Shown here in pieces: positions 1 to 10,342 of a stretch of DNA of 64,000 nucleotides. Under the pieces are notes generated by a model. That model was not told the origin of the DNA. It worked only from the letters and a program-made list of their open reading frames with translations, and ran no database searches. Position 1 is the first letter of the stretch; each line of letters starts with the position of its first letter. Origin of the DNA: Echinicola shivajiensis (GTDB lineage: Bacteria > Bacteroidota > Bacteroidia > Cytophagales > Cyclobacteriaceae); contig NZ_JAHHZM010000001.1 of assembly GCF_018642165.1 (NCBI RefSeq), positions 1-64,000 of the forward strand, written 5' to 3'. The translations under genes were made by a program, and so were the position numbers.

Positions 1-2480
1 CCTTACCAGTACCGTTTCAGGTAGCAATATGCCATCAACGGCCACTCCCCAGTCCACGGTAACTGCAGCAGGCTCGTAGACCTCCTCGATCTTCATGCCC
101 TGGATGGTAAGCGTGGCTGACTGGTAGACAATATTATAATTATCCCCTGCGGACAAGCTGCCCAAATTAATATCATATACACCAATTGACTCACCTGCTG
201 CTCTGCTTAAGCTTCCTGTCAAAATGTTCTCATCATCACCATTGACAAAACCGGAAGCAGTATAGCCCAATACAGGATCTGCCGTGCCATAGACCTTGGT
301 CTGCTCATCGGCAATGACCGATAGGCTGGCCTGGCTTATTTCAAGGTTGCCGTCCATATAACTGATGGTATAATTAAAAGAAGTATAACCCGATGCAGTG
401 ATCGCATAGGTGCCCACATCCTCACCAGTTGTACGGCTGATATCCAGTGTACCTCCAAGGGATGTGGCATCATCACCGTTTACAAAGCCTAAATAGGAAA
501 CGCTCAAGGCAGGATCAGTTTCACCGTACACTTTGGATTGATCATCTGCTGATATGGCTAAAGCCGCCTGGTTAATCGCTAAGCTGCCATCCATATAGCT
601 GATGGCATAATTGGATGAGGTATAACCTGATGCGGTGATCGCATAAGTGCCCACATCCTCTCCGGCTGCTCGGCTCACATCCATGGTACCGCCCAAGGCT
701 GTTTCATCATCTCCGTTCACAAAACCTGAATAGCTTACTGTTAAACTTGGGTCGGATGCTCCGTAGACCTTGCTCTGGTCGTCGGCCGTTACTGTTAAGG
801 CCGCCTGGATAATCTCAAAGTTACCGTCTGTATAGCTGATGGTATAGTTACCAGAGGTATAACCCGAAGCCGAAATCGCATAGGTTCCAACATTCTCTCC
901 GGCGGCTCGGCTTACATCCAAGGTACCGCCCAAGGCTGTTTCATCATCTCCGTTTAAAAAGCCGGTATAACTTACTGTTAAACTTGGGTCGGCTGCTCCG
1001 TAGACCTTGCTTTGGTCATCGGCCGTTACCGTCAAGGCTGCCTGCGTGATCTCCATATTGCCATCGGTATAGCTAATGGTATAGTTCGATGAAGTATAAC
1101 CTGATGCGGTGATCGCATAAGTGCCTACATCCTCACCAGTTGCACGGCTGATATTCAATGTCCCGCCCAGGGCAGTGGCATCATCTCCATTCACAAAACC
1201 TGAATAAGAAACATTCAGACTTGGGTCTGCTGCTCCGTAGACCTTGCTTTGGTCGTCGGCCGTTACTGTTAAGGCCGCCTGGGTAATCTCTAAGCTGCCG
1301 TCAGTATAGCTGATGATATAGTTCGATGAAGTATAACCCGATGCAGTGATCGCATAAGTGCCTACATCCTCTCCGGCTGCTCGGCTTACATCCAAACTAC
1401 CGCCCAATGCTGTCGCATCATCTCCGTTTACAAAACCGGTACAGCGTACTGTTAAACTTGGATCTGCTGAACCGTAGACTTTTGATTGATCATCTGAGGT
1501 TACCGTCAGGGCTGCCTGGGCAATCTCCATATTGCCGTCCACATAACTGATGGCATAATTGGATGAAGTATAACCCGAAGCCGAAATCGCATAGGTTCCT
1601 ACATCCTCTCCTGCTGCTCGGCTTACTGATAGTGTACCGCCAAGGGAAGTGGCATCATCACTGTTTACAAAGCCTGAATAGCTTACTGTTAAACTTGGGT
1701 CGGTCGCTCCGTAGACCTTGCTTTGGTCATCGGCCGTTACTGTTAAGGCCGCCTGGGTAATCTCCATATTGCCGTCTGTATAGCTAATGGTATAGTTCGA
1801 TGAAGTATAACCTGATGCGGTAATGGCATAGGTGCCAACGTCTTCTCCGGCTGCTCGGCTTACATCCAAGATGCCGCCCAGGGTAGTGGCATCATCTCCG
1901 TTTACAAAGCCTGAATAGCTTACTGTTAAGCTTGGATCTGCTGCTCCATAGACCTTGCTCTGGTCATCAGCAGTTACTGTCAGCGCTGCCTGGGTAATCT
2001 CCATATTGCCATCGGTATAACTGATAGTATAGTTCGATGAGGTATAACCTGATGCGGTAATGGCATAGGTGCCTACATCCTCTCCGGCTGCTCTGCTGAT
2101 ATTCAATGTCCCGCCTAGGGATGTTTCATCATCACTGTTCACAAAGCCTGAATAGGAAACGCTCAAGGCTGGATCAGTCTCACCGTAAACCTTGCTCTTG
2201 TCATCAGCCGTTACCGTCAATGCTGCTGGGGTAATTCCAAAGTCTGCACTGATGTAGTTGATCGTATAATTAGGACCTGCATCAAGTGATCCTTGTTTGA
2301 TGGCATAAGTCCCTACATCACTTCCTGCATCTCTCGAGAGAGCTCCAGTTATAATCCCTTTATCATCTCCTCCTTCGAAGCCAGAAGCCTGATAAGTAAA
2401 TGCTGGGTCGAGATCCCCATATACTTTGCTTTGTCCAGGATCAACTGTCACATTGAGTACTTTGGGAACCACCACGATAA
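1..2480 (-). repeat. Tandem 237-bp coding repeats (MBG domains)
   Basis: About ten and a half in-frame copies of a 237-bp unit (79 aa). The KVYG core falls near 2425, 2190, 1952, 1715, 1478, 1240, 1002, 767, 531 and 291, so spacing is nearly constant. The copy nearest 2480 (first in the protein) is the most diverged. Inner copies are almost identical at DNA level, pointing to recent homogenisation or copy-number change. Confidence 0.9.
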
Positions 2481-5400
2481 TAACCTCGATATCCACTTCA
2501 GATGAATTACCATTAACATCGGTAACAGTGTATTTCACTGTATTGGATCCTTCATCCGTTCTGTCAAATAAAGTTTGACTTAAAACTTGTGAGCTAATAC
2601 CACAATTATCTGTCGAACCTTCATCAATCATTCCAACGTTCAAATCAACTGTCCCAAAAGAATCCACATTAAGTGTGATCGTTGATTTTGCTTGAATGGT
2701 TGGTTTTGTTGCATCAACAATATTGACATTGGCGTTCCCAATCTTAGCATTTCCTGCAAGGTCGGTTACTGTAACAGTTACAGAATTGGTTCCAACATCA
2801 GAGCAATTGAAAACTGATTTACTTAAGCTTGATTGTATATTTCCTTGTGGTGTATAATCGTCAAAAATCGCAATGAGCAACAATTCAGATATGGAGAGTG
2901 GAGGTGAAATTCCATCTTGGTTCAAAGTACGGTTAGTGGAACCGGATTTTAATATCAGAGATGGAGGGTTGACATCAAAAGTTACCGACAAACCACTCGA
3001 GGCAGGACTGTTATTGCCTGCCAAATCAGCTTGGGTAGCAGTAATGGTATGTCTTCCTGTAGATACACTTCCAGCAGTAAAGGTCCAATTACCGGATCCA
3101 TTGGCAGTTGTGGTACCCAATGAACCATCTTTACTACTGATAACAGTAACAGTACTATTTGCCAATGCTGTCCCTGAGAAGGTCGGTGTTAAATCATTGG
3201 TAATATTATCTGTTTGACTACTTCCCGAATCACTGCTTGCAGCTAAATCTGGAGTGCTTGGAGCATTTACATCATCATTCAAAATAGTGACCACCGCCCC
3301 ATCTGTAATATCAATCGATCCAGGAGAAACAATAGAAGGTACCAGACCACTCATGGATATCAGTACTGTTTCATTAGCTTCAACAACTGCATCTGAAGTA
3401 GGAATAACAGTAAATGCTTGAGTTTCTCCAGCTGTTCCAGCAAAGATTAGACTAGTCAAAACAGAAGTATAATCAACTCCAGCTATGGCTGTTCCATCCA
3501 ATGAACTGACATTCACAGTAAATCCACCTACAACTGCATTATCCAGGCTTGCAGTAACCGTAATAGCCCCATCATCTTCATTTCCACTAACATCAGCGAT
3601 AGTCACAGAAGCTTGATCATCATTCGATATAGTCAATGTCGCTGCATCTGAGATGTCTACATTTAATGTAGTACCTGCAAGGTTACTCATAGAAATGGAC
3701 ACCGTTTCGTCTGTTTCTACTTTGTAATCATCTGTAATTGGAATCTGGAAAGTCTTAGACTCACCAGACGTACCAGCAAAAGTGAGAGTTTGAGATGTCA
3801 CAGCTGTATAATCTGCATCTGCGGTGGTGGCAGTGCCATCTGCCGTAATGACATCTACAGAAAATCCTCCCTGAACCCCATGATCCAATATCGCAGTAAT
3901 CGTTGCATTTCCATCGGATTCATTCACAGATACATCTGCGATGGTGACGGATGCCTGATCATCATTAATAATAGTTCCTAGACCAGAACCATCTGCAAGG
4001 AGTACACCGGTACCCGTCGGGTTAGACAGGGTAAGAGTAAGAGTCTCATCCATCTCCACTGTTTCATCACCTATAACACTGATATTTACCGTCTTACTGG
4101 TCTCTCCTTCTGCAAAATTCAAAGTTCCACTAATAGCTGTATAATCAGATCCTGCTATCGCTGATCCATCGGATGTGGCATAGTCAACGGTTGCGCCGCC
4201 TACCGGAGCTGGATTATCCAGACTTACAGTAAAGGTTAAGGTGGTAGTACCTGAATTTCCTTCAGTTACACTTGGATCATCCACAGAGACAGAAACATCA
4301 ATATCTTCAGTACTCAGTGCAATTCCCCTAACAGTGCCTGAAGATGCAAATGGTATTATTTCCGCATCACCATTTCCATCTAAATCTACTATTCGGATAC
4401 CTGATCCTCCATAATATACTTTGTCTGCCTCTGGATCAATATCCAATCCTTCTGGAATTCCATTGGCAGACAAACTCTCAATGTTCGATCCATCCAAATC
4501 AGCTCTTCTCAATTGAGAATGATCTGTAAAGTACACCTTACCATTCAATGCATCCGACTGAATACCCCATGGCTGACTGACCCCTCCAGATATTATTTGC
4601 ACTTTATTTGTTCCATCCAAATTCGAACTTGAAAATGTCTTATTATTGTAGGAAGCCCAAAATAATTTATTGTTGAAATTGTCTACCCAGACTTCAAAAG
4701 GATCATTTGTTGATGAGATGATATCTTCCGCAATTGTCCCATCTAAATTCGCTCTTCTTATTTTTCCGGAAACAAATTGTGACCAGTATATTTTGTTATT
4801 GGCAAGATCCAATGCAAATCCATTTGCTTCTGCTCCGGGAATTAAAGTTTCTACATTGGATCCATCTAGGTCTGCTTTGAATATACCACCATCAACCTCA
4901 TTGAAATAAATCTTTTGATTAATGTTATCAATACGAACCCCTACATAAAATCCAGTCAGCACTGTTTGAATATCGGAGCCATCTAGCTTGGCAGATTGTA
5001 TTTTTTCTTCATTGGTCCAATAAATCCTGGTCGCTTTTTTGAAATCATCATTGAAAATCAATCCTGTCCCTGCAGCATCACCAAGTAATACACCAGTTCC
5101 ACTTGGATTGCTAAGAGTCAATGTAAATATTTCACTTCCTTCTACTTCTGTGTCTCCGGAAACGGGCACATCAATCGTCTTGCTTGTTTCCCCTGCTGCA
5201 AAACTTAGTGTTCCACTAATAGCTGTATAATCAGATCCTGCTATCGCAGTTCCATCCGATGTGGCATAATCAACCGTAGCTCCGCCTGCCGGAGCTGGAG
5301 CATCTAATGATACGGTAAACCGTAGGGGGGAAGTACCTGCATCGCCTTCAGCTACCGTAACATCATTGATGGAAATTAAAGTAGGTGTGACCACATCGAT

Positions 5401-7623
5401 ATTAACAGTACCAAATGACGCACCTACTAGTCCATCGTTCCCGATTAAATCAATGCTTCCGGCATTATCCCCTATTACTCCTGGATTGCTGGTAAACATA
5501 ATAGAGGATAGATCACTCAGGTAGGTGTTTAAGTCTGAAATAGTACCCGAAGTAGTCCAAACTCCAGGAACTGGCTGGCTGACTGTAATACCAACTCCAG
5601 GATTAAAAGAAGGTGTTCCTCCCAAAGCAATATATGTGATTCCCAACACATCATCAGGTGCTGCATCAGGATCACCTAAAGTGGATCCTGACAGATCAAT
5701 ACTGCTTGGTACTCCTTCGGTCACAGTAATATCCGTTGGAACCCCCGTCATGAAAGGAGGGATACTGGCCAATTTTTCTGCAATATCTTGGACTGTGGCA
5801 CCGGTATTATTGAATGAATCCGTCAGGTCCACCGAAAGTGTAATGGTACCATCTGACAATCCACTTAGATCAATATTGGAAATGGTTTGATCAGTGGAAG
5901 AAATTGTTCCAGACCCCGAAACGGTACTTCCCCCTGCAGCACTGGTAAATAGATAATTATAGGTCGCGTCTATTTCGGCATTGGTAAAGGTAAAACTGAC
6001 ATCGGATGAATTGGACGGAAGAATCGGGCCCTGATTAATTTCTACGGTATAATCCTTAGGAGCAGCCAAATCTTCATCCTTGATGGTCAAAGTCACCTGA
6101 TCCGGGCTGCCTTTAATTGCATTGGTCGGAGCACCCATATCAATAATAATGGTCTCATCTCCTTCTTCTATTCCATCCAAAAGGGATTTCACCCGAATAC
6201 TGTCCATGGTTTGTCCTGGAGATAGGGTAATCGTGGGATAAGTAGTTTCATAATCGGTTCCTTCAACCGCCGTTCCTGAAAAGCTTAAAGGGATAGTTAT
6301 CGACGTTCCTGCTACTGCATCAATTTTCCCCCTAACAAAAGCATAACCGCCACTTTCATCAGTAATAGGATTCCAAAAATCCACTACTTCGAGCGAAACT
6401 GTTGGTGCGAGATCATCTTCCAAAATTGTAAAAGTTTGTTGTTGAGCACCATTTTCAACCCCATTCATCACAGAAGCAATATCAATGGTTATAGTCTCAT
6501 CTCCTTCATACAGGGCATCATGAACCAATCTAATAGCACTCATCCCAATTGTAGTTCCAGGATTGATTATAACTGGGTTTACAAGAACCGAATAATCAAC
6601 TCCTGACCCAGTTGCCGTACCTCCGAAATCTAGATTCACCGTGACTGGTGCCACAAAAGAATGTGAAAGATTAACCTGGATCATCTTATCTGAGGAGTTT
6701 CCTTCAAAGTCTTCTGCCTTAGTCAAATAAAGTGTAACCGTGGGAACAGGGGTAATATTTAATGTCGCGATATAATCTCCTGAACTGTAATCTAATCCAT
6801 CACTTACCTCAAACTGGAATGAGGTATCGGTGCTGCCATTTTGGATATACTGTAAATTGCCTGCATCCAAATCCGCTTTGCTGATCTGGTCATTGATGCT
6901 GACTTCCTCTCCTGCATCGTAAACGTCATCATCATCGGCATCCATATATAAGGTTCCCTCACCTGGCAGGGATTCTATTAAGACATGGCTGATAGGATCC
7001 CCATCGCTGTCAGAATATCCAAAGTTTGCTGTTGAAAAAGCATAGGTCAAATTCTCATAAGGGCCGCTGCCAGCGGTAAAGCTGGAAGCAGTAGGGGGAG
7101 TATTAGCTGGAGGAACAGGGCCATAGACAAAATGGTCCAGATAAAAATTGATATCAAGCGCCTCTATTCTTATTTCATCAACATCAAAAAAGTCAGCATC
7201 TGAGGAATAATCCTTATATCCATTAAAATTGATGTTTTTCTTCGCCGTTACCGCAAATCCATCCTTAAAACCCTGGATGGTACCAGATGTTGACGCAAAG
7301 CCTGCATCCTGCAAGTAAATATTTTTAAACTGAAACTCAGTTCCATCATTTTTGATTATAGTCCATGTATTGATTCCCCCTACTGCCAAATTATTATCAT
7401 AAAGCGTGGTGGAATTCACATAGCCTAAACCAGTTCTAGCAATTATCTGTTTTCCTCCTCCTGGATCATTGATAGAAAAAGTAAAACCTCCTTCAGAATA
7501 GCTTAAGCCCAAGCCTTGATAATTGGATAAGGACTCAAAACCTATTGTCTGAGAAAATGATTGAGAAATAGAGAATAGGAAAAAGAGAACAATTCCAGCA
7601 AAGAAGTTCGTAATTCGATTCAT
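1..7623 (-). CDS. Giant secreted multidomain repeat protein (Calx-beta / YWTD / Ig / MBG), C-terminus outside window
   Basis: One reading frame of 2541 codons stays open from the ATG at 7621-7623 to the window edge, so the C-terminus is missing. Domains in order: signal peptide (residues 1-25, hydrophobic, ending SQSFSQ), an N-terminal domain (26-165), a cadherin-like segment with acidic Asp-rich calcium-type loops (about 180-270), Calx-beta and related beta-sandwich repeats (about 285-860), a beta-propeller with YWTD-like repeats such as KIYWSQFVSGKIRRANLDG (about 861-1098), further Calx-beta repeats (1098-1448), an Ig-like domain (about 1451-1554), HYR-like domains (1554-1714), then ten or more MBG repeats of 79 residues, each carrying a DDQSKVYGAADPSLTVSYSG-like core. 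Such proteins are exported adhesins or matrix proteins, often with a C-terminal type IX sorting domain; that part is not visible here. The function as adhesin is inferred. The start overlaps the stop of the upstream gene by ATGA. Confidence 0.9.
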   Translation of the reverse strand, partial: MNRITNFFAGIVLFFLFSISQSFSQTIGFESLSNYQGLGLSYSEGGFTFSINDPGGGKQIIARTGLGYVNSTTLYDNNLAVGGINTWTIIKNDGTEFQFKNIYLQDAGFASTSGTIQGFKDGFAVTAKKNINFNGYKDYSSDADFFDVDEIRIEALDINFYLDHFVYGPVPPANTPPTASSFTAGSGPYENLTYAFSTANFGYSDSDGDPISHVLIESLPGEGTLYMDADDDDVYDAGEEVSINDQISKADLDAGNLQYIQNGSTDTSFQFEVSDGLDYSSGDYIATLNITPVPTVTLYLTKAEDFEGNSSDKMIQVNLSHSFVAPVTVNLDFGGTATGSGVDYSVLVNPVIINPGTTIGMSAIRLVHDALYEGDETITIDIASVMNGVENGAQQQTFTILEDDLAPTVSLEVVDFWNPITDESGGYAFVRGKIDAVAGTSITIPLSFSGTAVEGTDYETTYPTITLSPGQTMDSIRVKSLLDGIEEGDETIIIDMGAPTNAIKGSPDQVTLTIKDEDLAAPKDYTVEINQGPILPSNSSDVSFTFTNAEIDATYNYLFTSAAGGSTVSGSGTISSTDQTISNIDLSGLSDGTITLSVDLTDSFNNTGATVQDIAEKLASIPPFMTGVPTDITVTEGVPSSIDLSGSTLGDPDAAPDDVLGITYIALGGTPSFNPGVGITVSQPVPGVWTTSGTISDLNTYLSDLSSIMFTSNPGVIGDNAGSIDLIGNDGLVGASFGTVNIDVVTPTLISINDVTVAEGDAGTSPLRFTVSLDAPAPAGGATVDYATSDGTAIAGSDYTAISGTLSFAAGETSKTIDVPVSGDTEVEGSEIFTLTLSNPSGTGVLLGDAAGTGLIFNDDFKKATRIYWTNEEKIQSAKLDGSDIQTVLTGFYVGVRIDNINQKIYFNEVDGGIFKADLDGSNVETLIPGAEANGFALDLANNKIYWSQFVSGKIRRANLDGTIAEDIISSTNDPFEVWVDNFNNKLFWASYNNKTFSSSNLDGTNKVQIISGGVSQPWGIQSDALNGKVYFTDHSQLRRADLDGSNIESLSANGIPEGLDIDPEADKVYYGGSGIRIVDLDGNGDAEIIPFASSGTVRGIALSTEDIDVSVSVDDPSVTEGNSGTTTLTFTVSLDNPAPVGGATVDYATSDGSAIAGSDYTAISGTLNFAEGETSKTVNISVIGDETVEMDETLTLTLSNPTGTGVLLADGSGLGTIINDDQASVTIADVSVNESDGNATITAILDHGVQGGFSVDVITADGTATTADADYTAVTSQTLTFAGTSGESKTFQIPITDDYKVETDETVSISMSNLAGTTLNVDISDAATLTISNDDQASVTIADVSGNEDDGAITVTASLDNAVVGGFTVNVSSLDGTAIAGVDYTSVLTSLIFAGTAGETQAFTVIPTSDAVVEANETVLISMSGLVPSIVSPGSIDITDGAVVTILNDDVNAPSTPDLAASSDSGSSQTDNITNDLTPTFSGTALANSTVTVISSKDGSLGTTTANGSGNWTFTAGSVSTGRHTITATQADLAGNNSPASSGLSVTFDVNPPSLILKSGSTNRTLNQDGISPPLSISELLLIAIFDDYTPQGNIQSSLSKSVFNCSDVGTNSVTVTVTDLAGNAKIGNANVNIVDATKPTIQAKSTITLNVDSFGTVDLNVGMIDEGSTDNCGISSQVLSQTLFDRTDEGSNTVKYTVTDVNGNSSEVDIEVIIVVVPKVLNVTVDPGQSKVYGDLDPAFTYQASGFEGGDDKGIITGALSRDAGSDVGTYAIKQGSLDAGPNYTINYISADFGITPAALTVTADDKSKVYGETDPALSVSYSGFVNSDDETSLGGTLNISRAAGEDVGTYAITASGYTSSNYTISYTDGNMEITQAALTVTADDQSKVYGAADPSLTVSYSGFVNGDDATTLGGILDVSRAAGEDVGTYAITASGYTSSNYTISYTDGNMEITQAALTVTADDQSKVYGATDPSLTVSYSGFVNSDDATSLGGTLSVSRAAGEDVGTYAISASGYTSSNYAISYVDGNMEIAQAALTVTSDDQSKVYGSADPSLTVRCTGFVNGDDATALGGSLDVSRAAGEDVGTYAITASGYTSSNYIISYTDGSLEITQAALTVTADDQSKVYGAADPSLNVSYSGFVNGDDATALGGTLNISRATGEDVGTYAITASGYTSSNYTISYTDGNMEITQAALTVTADDQSKVYGAADPSLTVSYTGFLNGDDETALGGTLDVSRAAGENVGTYAISASGYTSGNYTISYTDGNFEIIQAALTVTADDQSKVYGASDPSLTVSYSGFVNGDDETALGGTMDVSRAAGEDVGTYAITASGYTSSNYAISYMDGSLAINQAALAISADDQSKVYGETDPALSVSYLGFVNGDDATSLGGTLDISRTTGEDVGTYAITASGYTSFNYTISYMDGNLEISQASLSVIADEQTKVYGTADPVLGYTASGFVNGDDENILTGSLSRAAGESIGVYDINLGSLSAGDNYNIVYQSATLTIQGMKIEEVYEPAAVTVDWGVAVDGILLPETVLVR

Positions 7624-8093
7624 GAGTATTTTGATTTTAAGAGAGATGAAAAAATCCCTTGATGAAATTTCTTAAGCAAAAGGTTTGGAGAACCAACACA
7701 AGTCCCAGCCAAAGATCCCTGAATCTGAACGTTTGTTCCTCCTGAATTTCTTATAAAAAGGCTTGTGCACTCAAACGGCAGTCCATCATCCCTTGAAATA
7801 GTTACTACTTCCTGAGTATAGGGTATGTATGTATTGGATTCCACAGAGACAGCAGCAGGATTATGCGATTCTCCGAGATTGTAAGATAAAAACCTCCCAT
7901 GATCTCCCGCATTTGTAAAAACAAAATTAAATTGTACACCTGCTATTGTTTTACTGAAACTGGAAGGGCTACCCACAATAGGAACTTCAAAATCCTCTGT
8001 AAAAGACTGACCCAATAAAGATGGTATTGAAAACAGGAAAATTAATAAAGTGGAAACCCATTTTAAATGGTGATAAGAGTAAAGTTTTTTCAT
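7620..8093 (-). CDS. Short secreted protein resembling the N-terminal domain of the giant neighbour, apparently truncated
   Basis: The start is placed at the ATG at 8091-8093 (MKKLYSYHHLK) because it begins a good signal peptide (WVSTLLIFLFSIPSLLGQS); an in-frame ATG at 8144 would put charged residues in front of it. The mature part (about 130 aa) has the same plan as the N-terminal domain of the downstream giant protein: a beta-rich stretch after the signal, then an NSGGTNVQIQGSLAG segment comparable with the giant's SGTIQGFKDG segment. The last 25 residues (LLLKKFHQGIFSSLLKSKYS) look like out-of-frame or unselected sequence, and the stop lies directly on the start codon of the giant gene (ATGA). 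I read it as the 5' remnant of a paralogue; a genuine small secreted protein is possible. Confidence 0.6.
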   Translation of the reverse strand: MKKLYSYHHLKWVSTLLIFLFSIPSLLGQSFTEDFEVPIVGSPSSFSKTIAGVQFNFVFTNAGDHGRFLSYNLGESHNPAAVSVESNTYIPYTQEVVTISRDDGLPFECTSLFIRNSGGTNVQIQGSLAGTCVGSPNLLLKKFHQGIFSSLLKSKYS

Positions 8094-8273
8094 GGAATTT
8101 AAATGTAAAATCAATAAGACGTCAGTTTTTTTGGACGCATTCATAATCTGTGCAAGCCTATTTCTGCGCTTTTGGTAGTTTTACTGCAACACCATGGAAA
8201 CCGCATGAAATAGCTTTTTGAAAGCTGAACCCAGTGTGGAATAACTCCATTTTTTAACAAAAAATTGGAGAAC

Positions 8274-8423
8274 TTATTTGGAATTGAAACCATCAGTTTT
8301 TTCTAATTGTTGAATGTTTTCTTCTATCGCTCTTTCCTTTTTCTCAAAAAAACAGTAGACCAAAAACCCAACTACCACCAACAGAAATATTACCCCCCAA
8401 AGAATTGATTTGCGTTTTGACAT
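8274..8423 (-). CDS. Small single-pass membrane protein (49 aa)
   Basis: ATG at 8421-8423, stop TAA at 8274-8276. The product is MSKRKSILWGVIFLLVVVGF... : a positively charged N-terminus, one strong transmembrane helix (about residues 8-26), then a charged tail rich in Glu and Lys (EKKERAIEENIQQLEK) that could form a short coiled coil. It lies between the TPR regulator and the truncated secreted gene on the same strand. No family recognised. The composition is coding-like, but a 49-codon ORF without homologues in view is not proof of a gene. Confidence 0.5.
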   Translation of the reverse strand: MSKRKSILWGVIFLLVVVGFLVYCFFEKKERAIEENIQQLEKTDGFNSK

Positions 8424-8523
8424 TTGAGAACAAGTTTAACTAAAGGGTTAAACATAGTTCCAAGCTTCCAAAAAATAACATTCTGGGGCGTTACAAAAGC
8501 GTTACAAATAAAAAAACAGGCCT

Positions 8524-10254
8524 TCAGGGCTCAGAAACGAGCTTTTCCAAAAACTGGGAAGCTGAATAATCTTTGGGTAAATCCAGCTTTTTTCGGATTC
8601 TATACCAGGTCACCCGAAGAGATGCCGGAGAAATCCCCAGGGCATTTGCGATTTGCGCTTTTGGAATTTCCAATTTGGTAAGGAGCAAAAAGCGAAGTTC
8701 AGCTGGTGAAAGAGATGGATATTTTTTTTGCATGTCTGCAATCAAATCAGGAAAAACTTTGGCGAATTGCTTCTGAAATGAGTCCCAGTCTACCTCTGTC
8801 AAAATCGTACTTACTTTAAGCTCATCCAATAATTTCTGCTGCACAACTGTGGGCTGTGATTTTTCAAGCGATTGAATAAGTCTGGAATTGTCCTTGATTT
8901 TGTTGAGGTAGGTTTTCAGCTGGTTTCTGGCATTTTCCAAATCTAGATGGGTCTGTTCCAACTCAATGGTCTTCAGCTTACTTTCTGCTTTGTTTCGTCC
9001 AACCTGAATTTGATATACTATCAAAAAGACAAGCAACAATAATACCAAGCCTCCAATAATAAAATTCCGGGTCATTTTATTTCTTTCCGCCTCGTCTTGT
9101 AGTCTTAGAATTTCCCTTTCCCTTTTGCTAGCCATTACTTCTTGATTTGCCCGCATCAGCTTGAGGGCACTGAATTTCTCATTCACTCTTTTTTGGAAAA
9201 TAAGGGCAGAATCCAGGTAGGCAGTTGCCATTTCGGGCTGATTCATTGACGCTTCCCATTTGCTCATCACCGGATACAACTGTGCATAGCGATCGGTCTG
9301 ACCAGAACGTTGAATATATCCTATGGCTTTATCGATGTAGGTTCTTGCCAGCGATAGGTTCCCTTGCTGAATATAGATATCAGCAATCGGAATACATGAG
9401 CCCGCTGCTAATCCAAAATCCTCAAATTGTTCGGCAATCCGGTTGTCGGTTTCCAAATAGGGAATTGCAGCATCAAATTCCCCTTTGAGGAAATGATTGA
9501 AACCCAAATTTCCGGAGGCTATCCCGACCCACTGTTCAGAAGTGGTATCTGCATGCACCAACAAGCGTTCAAAATAATAGTCTGAGCTATCCAAATCACC
9601 GATTTCACGGTAAGAAAGCCCCAGGTTATTGAATGAATGTCGATAGGCGTAGATATAAAAATCATCCAAGGTCAGCTCCGCCACTCTTCGAAAATAGGAA
9701 ATTGCCTTTTTATAATCTCCGAAAAAAAAGAAGTCATTTCCTATTTGCTGGAGGAAGATGGCTTTGTCAGGAAATTCTTCAATGCCCATTTTACTGATCA
9801 GCTCATCCAGCAGAAGGTGCCAATGAATGGATTTTTGAAATTCCATATCCCCCCAATAGACGCCAGCGATGGCATTGGCAGCTCTACTGGCAATATATTG
9901 AAATCCTTTTGCTTTACTTTCCTTTTGAACCTGTATCAACAGATCCACCGTTCCCAATCCATTAAAGACTTTATAAAAAGCTTCCAACAGATCTGCTTCC
10001 ATCAACAAGTTAGGATCCTTTTCTTTAGTGGCTAGTTCACGCATCCCTGCTATGGTATCAGCAAAAGCTTTGAAAGGAAAACCGCCGTCGCTGGCACTAA
10101 AATATAATTCAGATAATATCTCCTTTTGCTCAACATGTGGTTTATGAAGCAACTTGGAATATTGGGCCTTGCCCTGAGAAGAAATAAGTACCAGTAAAAT
10201 GGATATCAAAACAAAACCCTTCAATCGGGTTGATCGGATGAAAAACTCCAACAT
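8524..10254 (-). CDS. TPR-repeat sensor with transmembrane helix, coiled coil and C-terminal HTH
   Basis: The start is taken at the ATG at 10252-10254 (MLEFFIRSTRLKGF), which gives a signal peptide (FVLISILLVLISSQGKAQ); the longer frame would start at TTG. The order is: signal peptide, tetratricopeptide repeats (roughly residues 40-390, motifs such as YYFERLLVHADTT and AIPYLETDN), a transmembrane helix (FIIGGLVLLLLVFLIVYQIQV), a cytoplasmic coiled coil (ELEQTHLDLENARNQL), and a C-terminal helix-turn-helix (LSPAELRFLLLTKLEIPKAQIANALGISPASLRVTWYRI). This is a common Bacteroidota layout in which a periplasmic TPR sensor signals to a LuxR-like DNA-binding tail. It is transcribed toward the secreted protein genes and may regulate them; that is inference. 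Confidence 0.85.
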   Translation of the reverse strand: MLEFFIRSTRLKGFVLISILLVLISSQGKAQYSKLLHKPHVEQKEILSELYFSASDGGFPFKAFADTIAGMRELATKEKDPNLLMEADLLEAFYKVFNGLGTVDLLIQVQKESKAKGFQYIASRAANAIAGVYWGDMEFQKSIHWHLLLDELISKMGIEEFPDKAIFLQQIGNDFFFFGDYKKAISYFRRVAELTLDDFYIYAYRHSFNNLGLSYREIGDLDSSDYYFERLLVHADTTSEQWVGIASGNLGFNHFLKGEFDAAIPYLETDNRIAEQFEDFGLAAGSCIPIADIYIQQGNLSLARTYIDKAIGYIQRSGQTDRYAQLYPVMSKWEASMNQPEMATAYLDSALIFQKRVNEKFSALKLMRANQEVMASKREREILRLQDEAERNKMTRNFIIGGLVLLLLVFLIVYQIQVGRNKAESKLKTIELEQTHLDLENARNQLKTYLNKIKDNSRLIQSLEKSQPTVVQQKLLDELKVSTILTEVDWDSFQKQFAKVFPDLIADMQKKYPSLSPAELRFLLLTKLEIPKAQIANALGISPASLRVTWYRIRKKLDLPKDYSASQFLEKLVSEP

Positions 10255-10342
10255 TATTCTTTTAAAAAGCCAACTTTTTATGAAAGTGCAAGAAAATAAA
10301 AAAATCCCGAATTTCCAGTACCTTCCCAAAAGTCATACGAAT

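Noticed and set aside
1-2480. Regular 237-bp repeats considered as a CRISPR array or satellite
   Set aside because: They stay in one reading frame, encode MBG domains and have no short repeat/unique spacer structure.
1563-5890. Plus-strand ORFs of 60-120 codons opposite the giant gene
   Set aside because: Shadows of the long minus-strand frame; they have low-complexity or repeat-derived sequences with no domains.
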